Shown in pieces: positions 1-8,525 of a stretch of 64,000 nucleotides of DNA. The position numbers were made by a program, and so were the translations under genes. Within the stretch, counting starts at the first letter, position 1. Each line of letters starts with the position of its first letter. The DNA comes from CAUJGP01 sp964612425 (GTDB lineage: Bacteria > Bdellovibrionota > Bdellovibrionia > Bdellovibrionales > Bdellovibrionaceae), in contig CAZTDX010000003.1 in NCBI GenBank assembly GCA_964612425.1, positions 1 through 64,000 on the forward strand, read 5' to 3'. The notes below the pieces were generated by a model that was given only the letters and a program-made list of their open reading frames with translations, did not search any database and had not been told where the DNA came from.

Positions 1-58
1 CCGAAGGCGCCTGTGCTGCTTACTTTCAGTTTGATTCAGACTTACAGAGATAGAGCTT

Positions 59-370
59 TTGAAGTCCAGATATGGAGAAATCAAGCAAACAGTGATTTCT
101 CCATATCTAGTTAAAAAGAAAATTGTCTTAAAAAAGAAACGTCTTTTAGTTTGTGAGAGCAAGTTTACTTCTTCACCTATTGGAGTTTCAGTTATTGATG
201 ACGTAGAAGATAAAATTAAAAATTTAAATTCAAAATCTCATTTTTCCGTTAGTCCTATCCTTATTTCTGCACAAGGAGCGACAAAAGAAGTGTACCAAGT
301 GAATATTTTGATCAAATTGTTGAACTCCCCTCTTTCTTTTAAAAGTCTACCAATAATGATTTATAGCTGA
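59..370 (+). CDS. Doubtful small ORF, 103 aa
   Basis: An open frame with only a TTG start, no clear ribosome-binding site, and a perfect 16-bp hairpin across its first codons. The Lys-rich product has no signal peptide, membrane segment or family motif that I recognise. Its end converges with hypC, 8 bases away. It could be real, the 3' remnant of a decayed gene, or chance. A separate frame is open from base 1 to a stop at 112-114 and could be the tail of a gene beyond the left edge. I include both only so that the first 370 bases are accounted for. Confidence 0.2.
   Translation: MKSRYGEIKQTVISPYLVKKKIVLKKKRLLVCESKFTSSPIGVSVIDDVEDKIKNLNSKSHFSVSPILISAQGATKEVYQVNILIKLLNSPLSFKSLPIMIYS
68..108. 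repeat. 16-bp perfect inverted repeat (hairpin)
   Basis: Positions 68-83 and 93-108 are exact reverse complements around a 9-base loop, giving a 16-bp perfect stem. No T-run follows on either strand, so it is not a textbook intrinsic terminator. It lies just after short reading frames that enter from the left edge and end at 51-53 and 112-114, so it may mark the 3' end of a gene cut off by the window. It also lies inside the weak ORF at 59-370, which argues against that ORF. Confidence 0.7.
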
Positions 371-378
371 ACTACCCT

Positions 379-624
379 TTACTGATTTGATTCAGATAAG
401 GATTGGAGTTCAGCGATCAGCGAAAGAGCGTCTTGTTCGTCTAAAACCTGAAGCCCAACGCCAGCGTGAGCTATAATATAGTCGTCGACTTTAACCTCGG
501 GTAAACAAGAAATATTTATTTCTCGCTCAATTCCTCCAAAGACGACTCTGGCGCTTTTGAGGTTCTGTGAACTACTATTGGCATCAGTAATGCTTATAAC
601 TTTACCTGGTATCGCTAAACACAT
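379..624 (-). CDS. hypC: Hydrogenase maturation chaperone HypC
   Basis: HypC/HupF-family protein of 81 aa. It begins with the invariant MCLAIPGK signature, whose Cys2 binds HypD and the iron of the Fe(CN)2CO unit during [NiFe]-hydrogenase assembly in the cytoplasm. The start is set by this motif: the frame is open further upstream, but Cys must be residue 2. The gene begins inside the last 23 bases of hypF, so the two are translationally coupled. No hypD or hypE follows; the strand ends against the left edge with only a doubtful opposing ORF. The remaining maturation genes and the hydrogenase itself must lie elsewhere, or be absent. Confidence 0.93.
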   Translation of the reverse strand: MCLAIPGKVISITDANSSSQNLKSARVVFGGIEREINISCLPEVKVDDYIIAHAGVGLQVLDEQDALSLIAELQSLSESNQ

Positions 625-3073
625 TTTTAGGCCCTCTATATAATCTTGCCATGATTTGACCCATGGCGATCCCCCCATCATTGAGGGGAACGAGTGACGG
701 TAAAATAACTTTTAGTTTATTTTTCAAAATAAGTTTCAGAAAGTAGCGATTTTGAAAAACACCCCCACCTAACACTAATTGATCTTGCTTAAGAATTTGG
801 GCTAAGTCAAAAATTGATTTGGCTAGACACTCATGAATGATTCGAGATCTGAATGCTGGTGTTTCTGCTTTTCTTTTTAAGATTTCATGCACTAAAGGGC
901 GCCAATCCCACTCGTAGTGACTTTTGCTTTTTTGACTCCAAAAACCTTTCTCTAAATCATTACTGTTTTGTTCTTGATCTATTTTGTCAATTTCATCGTC
1001 TGCTTCAAGGGCTGCTCCTTCTAATTTCATAGCGGCTTCCGCTTCAAAAGTATTTTTTAATTGTAAATTCATCAGTGCCGATAACCCTTCAAACAGTCGC
1101 CCCATGCTGGTGGTGGTAAAGCAATTTATTCTTTGAAGCCATTGCTGTTTCAGCAAATGAAACTCATGAAGCCGTTCCTCTCCCAGAGCTTGAACAAACC
1201 AGCGATAGGAATAACTTTCTTCCTCCCTACCATCATCTCGATTTATCTCAGTATCATTATCAATCTCAAAGAGAAGCGAAAGAGCCACTCTCCAAGGCTC
1301 ACGAATGGAGGACTCACCTCCCAACAAAATAAAAGGTCGAAGATGACCGACTCGCTCAAACTGTAACGTACAGGAACTTTTTGAATCGAAGCTTGAATCT
1401 GAATTGAGAAAAAACTCCCCACCCCAAATATTCCCATCGGAACCATAACCCGTACCATCCCAAGCAACCCCCAAAAAAGAACCTTGGATTTCATTTTCTG
1501 CCAACGCTGAATAGATATGGGCCTCATGATGAGGTATGGCCATAACTTCATTTTTTTCTGAGTAGCACAAAGCTCGCACCCACTCTGAAGTAAAGTAACT
1601 GGGGTGCTGATCATGGATAAAATGTGATGGTGTTAATCTAAAATATTTGAGAGCGCGCATCGTTTCTGTTTGAAAATTACTTTGTGATAATTCTGAATCT
1701 AAGTCTCCTAAATGCTGACTCAAAATAATATTTCTTTGAAAGGCAACGGCAAACGTGTTTTTCATATGCCCGCCCGTTGCAAAAAGAGGCTCAAGCTCCA
1801 CCTCCGAAAAAGTTTGTTGTGTTTTAAAAGTTTTTTTAATTTCAAAACTGGCTGGAGCCAAACCTCTTGCAAGTCGCAGGACCATCAGGTGATTTTCAAC
1901 AACTTGAACTACAGAATCATCTATGGGACGAGTAATAGGTCGATTATGCGTTAAATAATAATCTGCAATTCCTGAAAGCCGCTGATAAACTTCAGGCTCT
2001 TGAAAAGTCAGGGGCTCATCTGAAATATTGGCGCTTGTCATCACAAGAGGAGTTTTAAATAGCTTCATCAGCCAATGATGAAGCGGAGTATAAGGTAGCA
2101 TAACCCCTAAATAAGGGTTATTGGGTGCCAGCGAAGGAGCGAGGCTTGGTATAGAATGTTGAATTTGTTTTTTTCTTTTTAATAAGACAATTGGTGCTGC
2201 TGCGGACTCGAGTAATTCTAATTCTCGTGCTGAAGTCTCACAGTAGTGACTCAAGAGATCTCCCTTGGGCATCATCAGTGCGAATGGCTTAGTGGGTCTT
2301 TTTTTTCTCTCCCTTAAAAGTCTCACCGCCTCTTCATTCTGAGCATCAGCAACTAAATGGTATCCACCAAGCCCTTTGACGGCTACAATGGAGCCACACT
2401 TTAACAACTCCACGCAAGCTTCTAGAGACTTAAAGCCCTCACTCAAAGTTTCTACGGAATTATCACGCAGGACTCTTTGCAAACTGAGTTGTGGTCCACA
2501 ACAAGGACACGCGTTCGGCTCAGCGTGAAATCGTCTGTGTGCGGGATCATGATACTCTTCCTCACACTCGCGGCACATTTTAAATTTTTTCATTGTCGTT
2601 CGTTCTCGATCATAGGGAGCTTCTTCGATGATCGTGTGTCGTGGTCCACATTGAGTACAATTGGTGAATAAATACTGATACCGTCTATTGTGTGATGACA
2701 TGACTTCTTCCAAACATTTTGAGCATGTAGCCAAATCTGGAAAAACCAAGTTGTGAGATTTTATTGATCCTTGTTCTCTTTCACTTTTTCGAATTTCAAA
2801 TTGAGTTAACTCAGCTTGTGGGTGCATAACAACTGGGATCACAGAGATTTTGGAAACAATCGATTGCTGTGGTTTCTTCTTTTGAACTTCTGAGAGAAAA
2901 GTTTGAAGATCCTCCTCAGCACAACTCAAGTAAATAAAAACACCTTGGTGATTATTAAGAACATATCCTGTTAAATTCATAGCGGTTGCTAAACTATAAA
3001 CGAATGGCCGAAAGCCAACGCCTTGCACTCGACCCTCTATTTGAATGTGGTAAACTGCCTTTATTTTATCCAT
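602..3073 (-). CDS. hypF: Carbamoyltransferase HypF
   Basis: HypF (823 aa) turns carbamoyl phosphate and ATP into the carbamoyl adenylate used to make the cyanide ligands of [NiFe]-hydrogenase on HypE. The domain order is complete: acylphosphatase (residues about 5-95, motif GRVQGVGFRPFVY); two zinc fingers with pairs C117/C120, C139/C142, C167/C170 and C189/C192; a YrdC-like domain (about 215-400, with PTKPFALM and TSANISDEPL); and a C-terminal Kae1-like domain with HHEAH and a GGGVFQN nucleotide loop. It is slightly longer than the usual ~750 aa because of a Glu/Asp-rich insert at about 690-720. It overlaps hypC by 23 bases. Alternative: an O-carbamoyltransferase, but the HypC neighbour argues for HypF. 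Confidence 0.95.
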   Translation of the reverse strand: MDKIKAVYHIQIEGRVQGVGFRPFVYSLATAMNLTGYVLNNHQGVFIYLSCAEEDLQTFLSEVQKKKPQQSIVSKISVIPVVMHPQAELTQFEIRKSEREQGSIKSHNLVFPDLATCSKCLEEVMSSHNRRYQYLFTNCTQCGPRHTIIEEAPYDRERTTMKKFKMCRECEEEYHDPAHRRFHAEPNACPCCGPQLSLQRVLRDNSVETLSEGFKSLEACVELLKCGSIVAVKGLGGYHLVADAQNEEAVRLLRERKKRPTKPFALMMPKGDLLSHYCETSARELELLESAAAPIVLLKRKKQIQHSIPSLAPSLAPNNPYLGVMLPYTPLHHWLMKLFKTPLVMTSANISDEPLTFQEPEVYQRLSGIADYYLTHNRPITRPIDDSVVQVVENHLMVLRLARGLAPASFEIKKTFKTQQTFSEVELEPLFATGGHMKNTFAVAFQRNIILSQHLGDLDSELSQSNFQTETMRALKYFRLTPSHFIHDQHPSYFTSEWVRALCYSEKNEVMAIPHHEAHIYSALAENEIQGSFLGVAWDGTGYGSDGNIWGGEFFLNSDSSFDSKSSCTLQFERVGHLRPFILLGGESSIREPWRVALSLLFEIDNDTEINRDDGREEESYSYRWFVQALGEERLHEFHLLKQQWLQRINCFTTTSMGRLFEGLSALMNLQLKNTFEAEAAMKLEGAALEADDEIDKIDQEQNSNDLEKGFWSQKSKSHYEWDWRPLVHEILKRKAETPAFRSRIIHECLAKSIFDLAQILKQDQLVLGGGVFQNRYFLKLILKNKLKVILPSLVPLNDGGIAMGQIMARLYRGPKNVFSDTR

Positions 3074-3248
3074 CTCAATTACTTGCCCCTGGGAATGAGT
3101 ATTCTATCTGGTGTATACTGGCCCATATTATGAATGAGTTAAAAACTTATTAAAAGACAATATTGACGAAAGAGATTAAAAGGTTTCAAATTAATCTGAC
3201 TTAGACTTTTATCTAAATATTTTAACCAATGACACAAAGGAGATCTCT

Positions 3249-3641
3249 GTGAAACTTTTATTATCCGCCCTATTAACTCTTGGGTTTTATTCTTCCTATA
3301 CATTAGCTGAAGATAAACCAGCAACTCCACCTCCTGCAAAAACTGATGACTTTAATGAAATGAAAACTCGACGCTTAGAAATGCTGAAAGAACGATTAGA
3401 AAGCATGACTAAGCTTCAAACTTGTATCACTAATGCTTCAGATATGACTGCATTAAAAGCCTGCCAGGAAGCCGCTCATCCTCCAATGATGACAAATCGC
3501 AGAATGCACATGGATGGCAATAAAGCACCAACACCAAGACAACGTCCTCCGACATCTTCAGCGCCAACTACTCCAATGACTCCACCATCAGGAAACAATA
3601 CAGCTACTCCTCCTGCTACTACTCCTGATACTAAAAAATAA
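3249..3641 (+). CDS. Exported Pro/Thr-rich protein, 130 aa
   Basis: Starts at GTG, eight bases after a good AAAGGAGA ribosome-binding site. An N-terminal Sec signal (MKLLLSALLTLGFYSSYTLA, cleavage after TLA) is followed by an acidic Pro patch, a short charged helix (about 35-75) with two cysteines (TCITN, KACQE), and a low-complexity tail of Pro/Thr/Ser/Ala/Asn. The length and low-complexity tail suggest a periplasmic or envelope protein. I recognise no family. It is divergent from hypF, with about 175 bases between them, and is followed by a hairpin at 3669-3699. The minus strand of the tail is also open over 60 codons, a by-product of the repetitive codons. Confidence 0.7.
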   Translation: MKLLLSALLTLGFYSSYTLAEDKPATPPPAKTDDFNEMKTRRLEMLKERLESMTKLQTCITNASDMTALKACQEAAHPPMMTNRRMHMDGNKAPTPRQRPPTSSAPTTPMTPPSGNNTATPPATTPDTKK

Positions 3642-3668
3642 TTATATTCCGTTAACATCGTTCAAAAT

Positions 3669-3699
3669 GGGACATAATTTTTCAATGAGATTATGTCCC
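3669..3699 (+). terminator. Hairpin after the exported Pro-rich gene
   Basis: GGGACATAAT (3669-3678) pairs perfectly with ATTATGTCCC (3690-3699) across an 11-base loop, 28 bases past the stop codon. The following run (TCAACTTCTTTT) is only moderately T-rich, so it is a weak or unusual intrinsic terminator. Confidence 0.5.
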
Positions 3700-3858
3700 T
3701 CAACTTCTTTTAATCTCAATTTTATACACTAGATTTAATGCAATTGATGACATTAATAGTCGCTAATTCTCTTCTCTCATTAGTTTCATTTTAAAATTGG
3801 ATTTTTTTCGATTTTAATGGCCCGACCTTTGCAAAACTTTAAAATGCAGGAGGGTTAT

Positions 3859-4140
3859 ATGAAAACAATTAAACAAAGAATCTTCTCAAAGCGAAACAAA
3901 TTGATTTTATTTATGGTCTTAACTTCGACAGTGGCCATGGCAGAAGAGTTTCAATTTAAATTTACAATGGGTAATGAGGTTTGGAATCACCACGTTTCAG
4001 CAAGTTCAAAAAATTCAGCCCTAGAAGTAGCAAGCCAAGATTGTCTAAATCACTTTACTTACTCAACGGGAAATCAAAAAGTTCGAGTCACAGAAGATCG
4101 GGCTGATGCTTTACTCAACACTTGTACCAACCCACGATAA
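3859..4140 (+). CDS. Small exported protein, 93 aa
   Basis: The start is the ATG after an AGGAGGG ribosome-binding site, rather than an upstream TTG-type start in the same frame. The product has a basic n-region (MKTIKQRIFSKRNK), a hydrophobic stretch and an AMA/E signal-peptidase site, leaving a mature domain of about 65 residues. Two cysteines (QDCLNH and NTCTNP) could form a disulfide in the periplasm. I do not recognise the family. It converges on the RDD protein gene, with 8 bases between them, and has its own upstream region. Confidence 0.65.
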   Translation: MKTIKQRIFSKRNKLILFMVLTSTVAMAEEFQFKFTMGNEVWNHHVSASSKNSALEVASQDCLNHFTYSTGNQKVRVTEDRADALLNTCTNPR

Positions 4141-4148
4141 TACGGAAT

Positions 4149-4712
4149 TTACATTTCTTCAAGAGGGGTAAATTCCAATCCCGCTCGGGTAATTTTATTA
4201 TTTGTGACAAATTCACAAGCGTTATTAAGACTGCTCAGTAAACTTCCAAAGACAAGGATTGAACCTAAAATAAATCGCATTTTTGGATAAAATAATCTTT
4301 CATTAAATTGCACAACATGCGTTTCAGCGAGTATATCCCCTAAGTGCTGCCGCTCACGATGAAACAAAGCCAAGAAATAAATAGACGGCCCAAGAATATA
4401 CTTCAATTGACCAGTTAACACGCGAACAAAAATCTGAGAAAGTCCCAACCCCAATTCAGGGCGATGAGTGCTTAAAATTTTTAGACCCAAAAAGTACTGA
4501 GCAGGCAATGCTTGAAGAGTGTAAATGCATAAGACCTCATAAACAATTCGCGCAAGCCATGGAATCAAAACCCATTTCCACCCAACAACTAAATCTTCTC
4601 CGCGCGATAAATGCTTTATTACGATTACTACGAGAGGAATCCAAAAGATAAAGCCCAGCATTTCATCAAAAATATGAGCGATAGTTCTTCGAAAGGTGCT
4701 TGCTACAAACAT
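4149..4712 (-). CDS. RDD-family membrane protein
   Basis: A 187-aa inner-membrane protein of the RDD family. The N-terminal RRTIAHIFDEML matches the family's Arg-Asp pattern; QYFLGLKI and ERQHLGDILAET supply the second Asp-containing motif. About four hydrophobic segments are visible (around 15-35, 45-70, 105-120 and 150-165). I chose the ATG at 4712, five bases after GGGAG; a GTG two codons upstream is possible. Function of the family is poorly defined (some members are ion antiporters), so none is assigned. It lies 25 bases after the glutathione peroxidase gene on the same strand and may be co-transcribed with it. Confidence 0.8.
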   Translation of the reverse strand: MFVASTFRRTIAHIFDEMLGFIFWIPLVVIVIKHLSRGEDLVVGWKWVLIPWLARIVYEVLCIYTLQALPAQYFLGLKILSTHRPELGLGLSQIFVRVLTGQLKYILGPSIYFLALFHRERQHLGDILAETHVVQFNERLFYPKMRFILGSILVFGSLLSSLNNACEFVTNNKITRAGLEFTPLEEM

Positions 4713-4737
4713 TTTCACTCCCCGATTTAAACAAATA

Positions 4738-5223
4738 TTATAGATATTTCTTTATACTATCAACAAGTTCCAAGGGTTTGTCATTAGGGGCAAATCTTTG
4801 TACTGGTTGTCCCTTTCTATCCACCAAAAATTTAGAAAAATTCCATTTAATCGCTTTGGTGCCAAGTATGCCAGGAAGAGATTCTTTTAAATAAGTATAA
4901 ATTGGCGCGGCCTCATCACCATTCACATCCACTTTTGCAAATAAAGGAAAACTCACATCATAGGTCAGAGAACAAAATTGCTTGATCTCATCTTCATTGC
5001 CAGGCTCCTGGGCACCAAATTGGTTGCAGGGAAAACCCAAAATTTCAAATCCTTGATTTTTATATTCTTTGTAGACTTGCTCCAGCTCTGTGTATTGGGG
5101 CGTAAATCCACATTTCGAAGCCACATTGACAATTAATAGTACCTTGCCTTCATATTTTTTAAGCGAAACCATTTTACCATCGATATCTTTGACTTCAAAA
5201 TCATAGATCGTTTTTGTTTCCAT
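4738..5223 (-). CDS. Glutathione peroxidase (thiol peroxidase type)
   Basis: Glutathione-peroxidase fold protein of 161 aa, full length. It carries the peroxidatic-cysteine motif NVASKCGFTPQY (Cys38), the block FPCNQFGAQEPG, and the WNFSKFLVD motif that supplies the catalytic Trp and Asn. A further Cys in KQFCSL is in the position of the resolving cysteine of thioredoxin-dependent members, so thioredoxin rather than glutathione may be the reductant. It reduces peroxides in the cytoplasm; there is no signal peptide. A BtuE/Gpx-type role in oxidative defence is expected, in line with the OsmC gene further right. Confidence 0.93.
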   Translation of the reverse strand: METKTIYDFEVKDIDGKMVSLKKYEGKVLLIVNVASKCGFTPQYTELEQVYKEYKNQGFEILGFPCNQFGAQEPGNEDEIKQFCSLTYDVSFPLFAKVDVNGDEAAPIYTYLKESLPGILGTKAIKWNFSKFLVDRKGQPVQRFAPNDKPLELVDSIKKYL

Positions 5224-5352
5224 ACTAGGTTCCTTACTTTTATTTTAGTTAATTGCATTAGCCGCAATAAACCTTGGCATTTTATCGTATTTAGTATTTA
5301 ATATTCGTTCATATAATACAATAAATTTTGACCTAAGAAACAGGAGGAGATA

Positions 5353-5568
5353 ATGGGCGTTTTAAAGGCAATTGGAAACTTTTTATTCGGAAAATCTCCT
5401 GACATTTTTGATCATAGTGGAAACATTGTGCATAAACTAACCAAAAGAAACTGGGACGCCTGGAACAACAGAATTAAAATGGACCCCAATTACAGCTGGC
5501 GAAATCATACCGGAACTCGCGCCGGCACTAATGTAAACCTGCCAATTCAGGATAAAAACAATAAATAA
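5353..5568 (+). CDS. Small hypothetical protein, 71 aa
   Basis: A strong CAGGAGGAG ribosome-binding site precedes the ATG, which is good evidence that this small frame is translated. The product begins with an amphipathic, phage-like sequence (GVLKAIGNFLFGKS), then a Trp- and Asn-rich region (NWDAWNNRI, YSWRNHTGTRAGT). It has no signal peptide or transmembrane segment. I do not recognise a family. It is monocistronic, with 155 bases before the next gene. Confidence 0.65.
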   Translation: MGVLKAIGNFLFGKSPDIFDHSGNIVHKLTKRNWDAWNNRIKMDPNYSWRNHTGTRAGTNVNLPIQDKNNK

Positions 5569-5722
5569 AATTAAAATTTTCATTTGTTTTTGCAGTTTGC
5601 TCTACCGTAGTAGCACCATCTTTAGACTAAGATATAGGGCTAAAAAGTATCTTAAATGAACCTAAATAACCCACAAAATGTCCATAAATGGATAAAGTAA
5701 GGGTTGAAAATAGCCAATTTGG

Positions 5723-7096
5723 ATGATACAATGGGATATGTTTCAAAGAAAGTCCATTAAAAATTTAAACCAGTGGTATCAAGGCAGAAAGAGAAAACCC
5801 TTGATTTTAAGAGGAGCAAGACAAATAGGGAAATCCAGTCTTGTTTACTTATTCTGCAAAGAAAAGTCTCTGAATTTGATTGAAATAAACTTTGAATCTA
5901 AAATTCTAGAAAGCTTTAAAAAAGAAGCTATTGATGTGGACTCCATTCTTCGTGATATCGAGCTGATGATTGGAAGAAAAATTAATCCTGATAAGGATTT
6001 GCTTTTTTTTGATGAGATACAAAAGTCGCCTCAAGCTTTACTCTCTCTCAGATATTTTTATGAAAAAAAACCTGAGATACCAATTATTGCAGCGGGTTCA
6101 TTGCTGGACTTTTTACTTTTTGATACTGACATCAGCTTCCCCGTAGGAAGAGTAGAATTTCTCTATATTGGGCCAGTTAGTTTTTTGGAATTCCTAATGG
6201 CACTCAAAAAAGAAATGTTAATAGAGGAATACCACAAAAAGATTGATTCCATTTCAGAAACAGGTCATCGCTTACTTCTCGAAGTGTATCACTTGTATTG
6301 CAGTGTGGGAGGCATGCCTGAGGCGGTAAAGATATACTTAGAGACCCAAGATCTATTGAGCGTTCGAAAAGCTCATCATTCTATTTTACAAACCTATAAA
6401 GCAGACTTTTTAAAATATGCAAAAAAACATGAAATTTTTCGATGCGATACTATTTTTAATTTTGTACCCTCTCATCTCGGACAAAAAGTTAAATATGTAG
6501 AAATTGATCCTCATGAAAAATCCCGCGACTTGCGCCAAGCCCTTCACACATTATTGTATGCTAAAGTCATTATGGCCTCATATCATACCAATGCTACCGC
6601 AGTTCCTTTGAGTGCTTTTAAAGATGAGAGTATTTTCAAATTGTATTTTTTAGATGTTGGTCTTTCGTTAACTCATATGGCTGAAGAATTCCAAAATATC
6701 CTCCATGGCGAATCAATTCTCTCAGGCGCAATCGCTGAACAATTTGTGAATCAACACTTATGCTATTTAAACCCGGAACAGGAGCCAGAATTATTTTACT
6801 GGCTACGCGATAAATCTTCTTCTAAAGCTGAACTCGATATTGTTTTTTCTAAAGATAACAAAATTATTCCTATAGAGATTAAATCTAGTCGAGGCAGTCA
6901 ACTGAAATCATTAAATGTCTTTATGGCCGAACACAAGAAGTTGAAACAAGCCGTGCTGGTTTCAGGAAACTCTTATCAAAAGAGTCTTCAACAGGGTCAC
7001 GTAAATTTAAAAGATAAAACTTTGAATTTCCAATACTCTCTCTATCACCTTCCGCTTTGGGCCATAGAAAAAATCAACGAAGTTATTGAATCATAA
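5723..7096 (+). CDS. AAA-type ATPase with DUF4143 C-terminus
   Basis: A 457-aa member of the large AAA_14/DUF4143 group. Walker A is GARQIGKSS (about residues 31-39) and Walker B is LLFFDEIQ (about 92-99), followed by a sensor-like AAGSLLDFLL. The C-terminal third (about 330-455) has an ELDIVFSKD...PIEIKSS pattern, the Asp-Glu-x-Lys arrangement of restriction-endonuclease-fold domains. Related genes are common accessory genes in bacteria, and their substrate is not established. It starts at ATG 5723 or 5738, both with weak ribosome-binding sites. It overlaps the convergent cca gene by 6 bases. It stands alone, so I assign no pathway. Confidence 0.85.
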   Translation: MIQWDMFQRKSIKNLNQWYQGRKRKPLILRGARQIGKSSLVYLFCKEKSLNLIEINFESKILESFKKEAIDVDSILRDIELMIGRKINPDKDLLFFDEIQKSPQALLSLRYFYEKKPEIPIIAAGSLLDFLLFDTDISFPVGRVEFLYIGPVSFLEFLMALKKEMLIEEYHKKIDSISETGHRLLLEVYHLYCSVGGMPEAVKIYLETQDLLSVRKAHHSILQTYKADFLKYAKKHEIFRCDTIFNFVPSHLGQKVKYVEIDPHEKSRDLRQALHTLLYAKVIMASYHTNATAVPLSAFKDESIFKLYFLDVGLSLTHMAEEFQNILHGESILSGAIAEQFVNQHLCYLNPEQEPELFYWLRDKSSSKAELDIVFSKDNKIIPIEIKSSRGSQLKSLNVFMAEHKKLKQAVLVSGNSYQKSLQQGHVNLKDKTLNFQYSLYHLPLWAIEKINEVIES

Positions 7097-8374
7097 TTTT
7101 TTAATTTGAAGTTGCAACCAAGCAAGCGCCTGTTCTTGGTCTTTAATAGAACCCTCATATTGCAAATAAAGACATTCCTTCATGACAAGTCCTCGCTTTT
7201 CAGGAGGCAACAAATTGAGATCTGAGCCTTGGATGAGAGGTGATAACTTGGGTTTTGAGGACCATTCAATCACCTCCTCTAACATGGATTGACTCCATAC
7301 TGCTGACGGGTCATTTTTCGTTTGAAGATGTTGAGCCGCCCACAAGACTGGCTTAAACTCTTCAGATTGTGCTAGACTTGCACGAAAACCCATTCGTAAG
7401 AGCTTCCACTGGGAAGCCCAAGATAAAACCGAAGCTGCTGCTTTAAGGATTTTTTCATCTTTATTAGAAATTTTCAGTAAGTGCACGATCTCAGAAATTG
7501 ATTGTAAATAATTTTTATTGTAAATCCACTGCGTCGGCGATATGACTTCAATGCTATTCAGAGCCTCCTGCCCTTGAAAGTTTAATATTAATAAACTCAG
7601 CAACAATCCAGTGGAATTGCCTTCCAGAGGTTTATCATAGAAGAAACTATAAACTTTCTGAGATAAAGAAGACTCTTTCCACTCAGGAAAAAGTATCGGC
7701 ATGATTTTCCAATCCCTTAGATAAGAAAGAATCTGCAAGGGATCTGCCGTTAAGGTCTTTGTGAGCTCAATGCAAATGCGCTCACCACTGACGCTGGTTA
7801 AGTGAGAGACTAAATTTTTTGCGGCAGCTTCTGTATTAGTTTCAATTTTAAAATGCAACTGACAGGAAAATCTTATCAATCGTAAAATGCGCAAATAATC
7901 TTCTGTAAATCGCGCTGCTGGACTCCCAACCGTGCGCAGCAGTTGAGCCTCTAAATCCTTTTTCCCACCAACGAAATCCAATATCGTATTATTTTTTAAG
8001 TCAAAAAAAAGGGCATTGATCGTAAAATCACGTCGAGCAGCATCGTCCTCCGGACCAACAAACTCAACAAACTCTGGGTGCCTCCCATCGAGGTAAGGAC
8101 CGTCCCGACGAAATCGAGCTACTTCAAACTCAACCCCTAAAACAATCACTCGTACAATTCCAAATTGAATCCCAACAGGTATTGTTTTTTCAAAAAGATT
8201 TTGAATTTCGGTGACTGAAGCATCAGTGACAACATCTAAATCATTGTAGGGTCGCCCCAAAAGATGATCTCTTACACAACCACCGGCAAGATAAACTTTG
8301 AAACCACTATTCCATAAAGTTTCAGCTAAAATTTTAAGCGCTGCTCCCTGTGGGCATTCAAAAAAAGTATTCAT
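7091..8374 (-). CDS. CCA-adding tRNA nucleotidyltransferase
   Basis: Class II tRNA nucleotidyltransferase/poly(A) polymerase family, 427 aa. The catalytic head has GGCVRDHLLGRPYNDLDVVT with the metal-binding Asp-x-Asp, followed by RRDFTINALFFD (motif B) and EDYLRILRLIRFSCQL (motifs D/E, which template the incoming nucleotide). The C-terminal half is helical, with no HD domain visible. The enzyme adds or repairs the tRNA 3' CCA end, although the one tRNA gene in this window already encodes CCA, so a repair role fits. Its 3' end overlaps the convergent ATPase gene by 6 bases. A poly(A) polymerase role cannot be excluded from sequence. Confidence 0.9.
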   Translation of the reverse strand: MNTFFECPQGAALKILAETLWNSGFKVYLAGGCVRDHLLGRPYNDLDVVTDASVTEIQNLFEKTIPVGIQFGIVRVIVLGVEFEVARFRRDGPYLDGRHPEFVEFVGPEDDAARRDFTINALFFDLKNNTILDFVGGKKDLEAQLLRTVGSPAARFTEDYLRILRLIRFSCQLHFKIETNTEAAAKNLVSHLTSVSGERICIELTKTLTADPLQILSYLRDWKIMPILFPEWKESSLSQKVYSFFYDKPLEGNSTGLLLSLLILNFQGQEALNSIEVISPTQWIYNKNYLQSISEIVHLLKISNKDEKILKAAASVLSWASQWKLLRMGFRASLAQSEEFKPVLWAAQHLQTKNDPSAVWSQSMLEEVIEWSSKPKLSPLIQGSDLNLLPPEKRGLVMKECLYLQYEGSIKDQEQALAWLQLQIKKL

Positions 8375-8525
8375 TTCAAACCTTCAACTTAAATTTACAT
8401 TCATTGCAAGTCCAACTTAACTCCTGAAGCTATTTCTTTACAATATCAGATTCTGATAATGACACAATACCCGAGCAACGAGAATCTCTTCCATTTTTTT
8501 AATAAACATCGTACCTCTATAACAT

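Noticed and set aside
3476..3658. Gly/Val-rich minus-strand frame opposite the Pro-rich exported protein
   Set aside because: It is the mirror of the low-complexity Pro/Thr codons; no ribosome-binding site.
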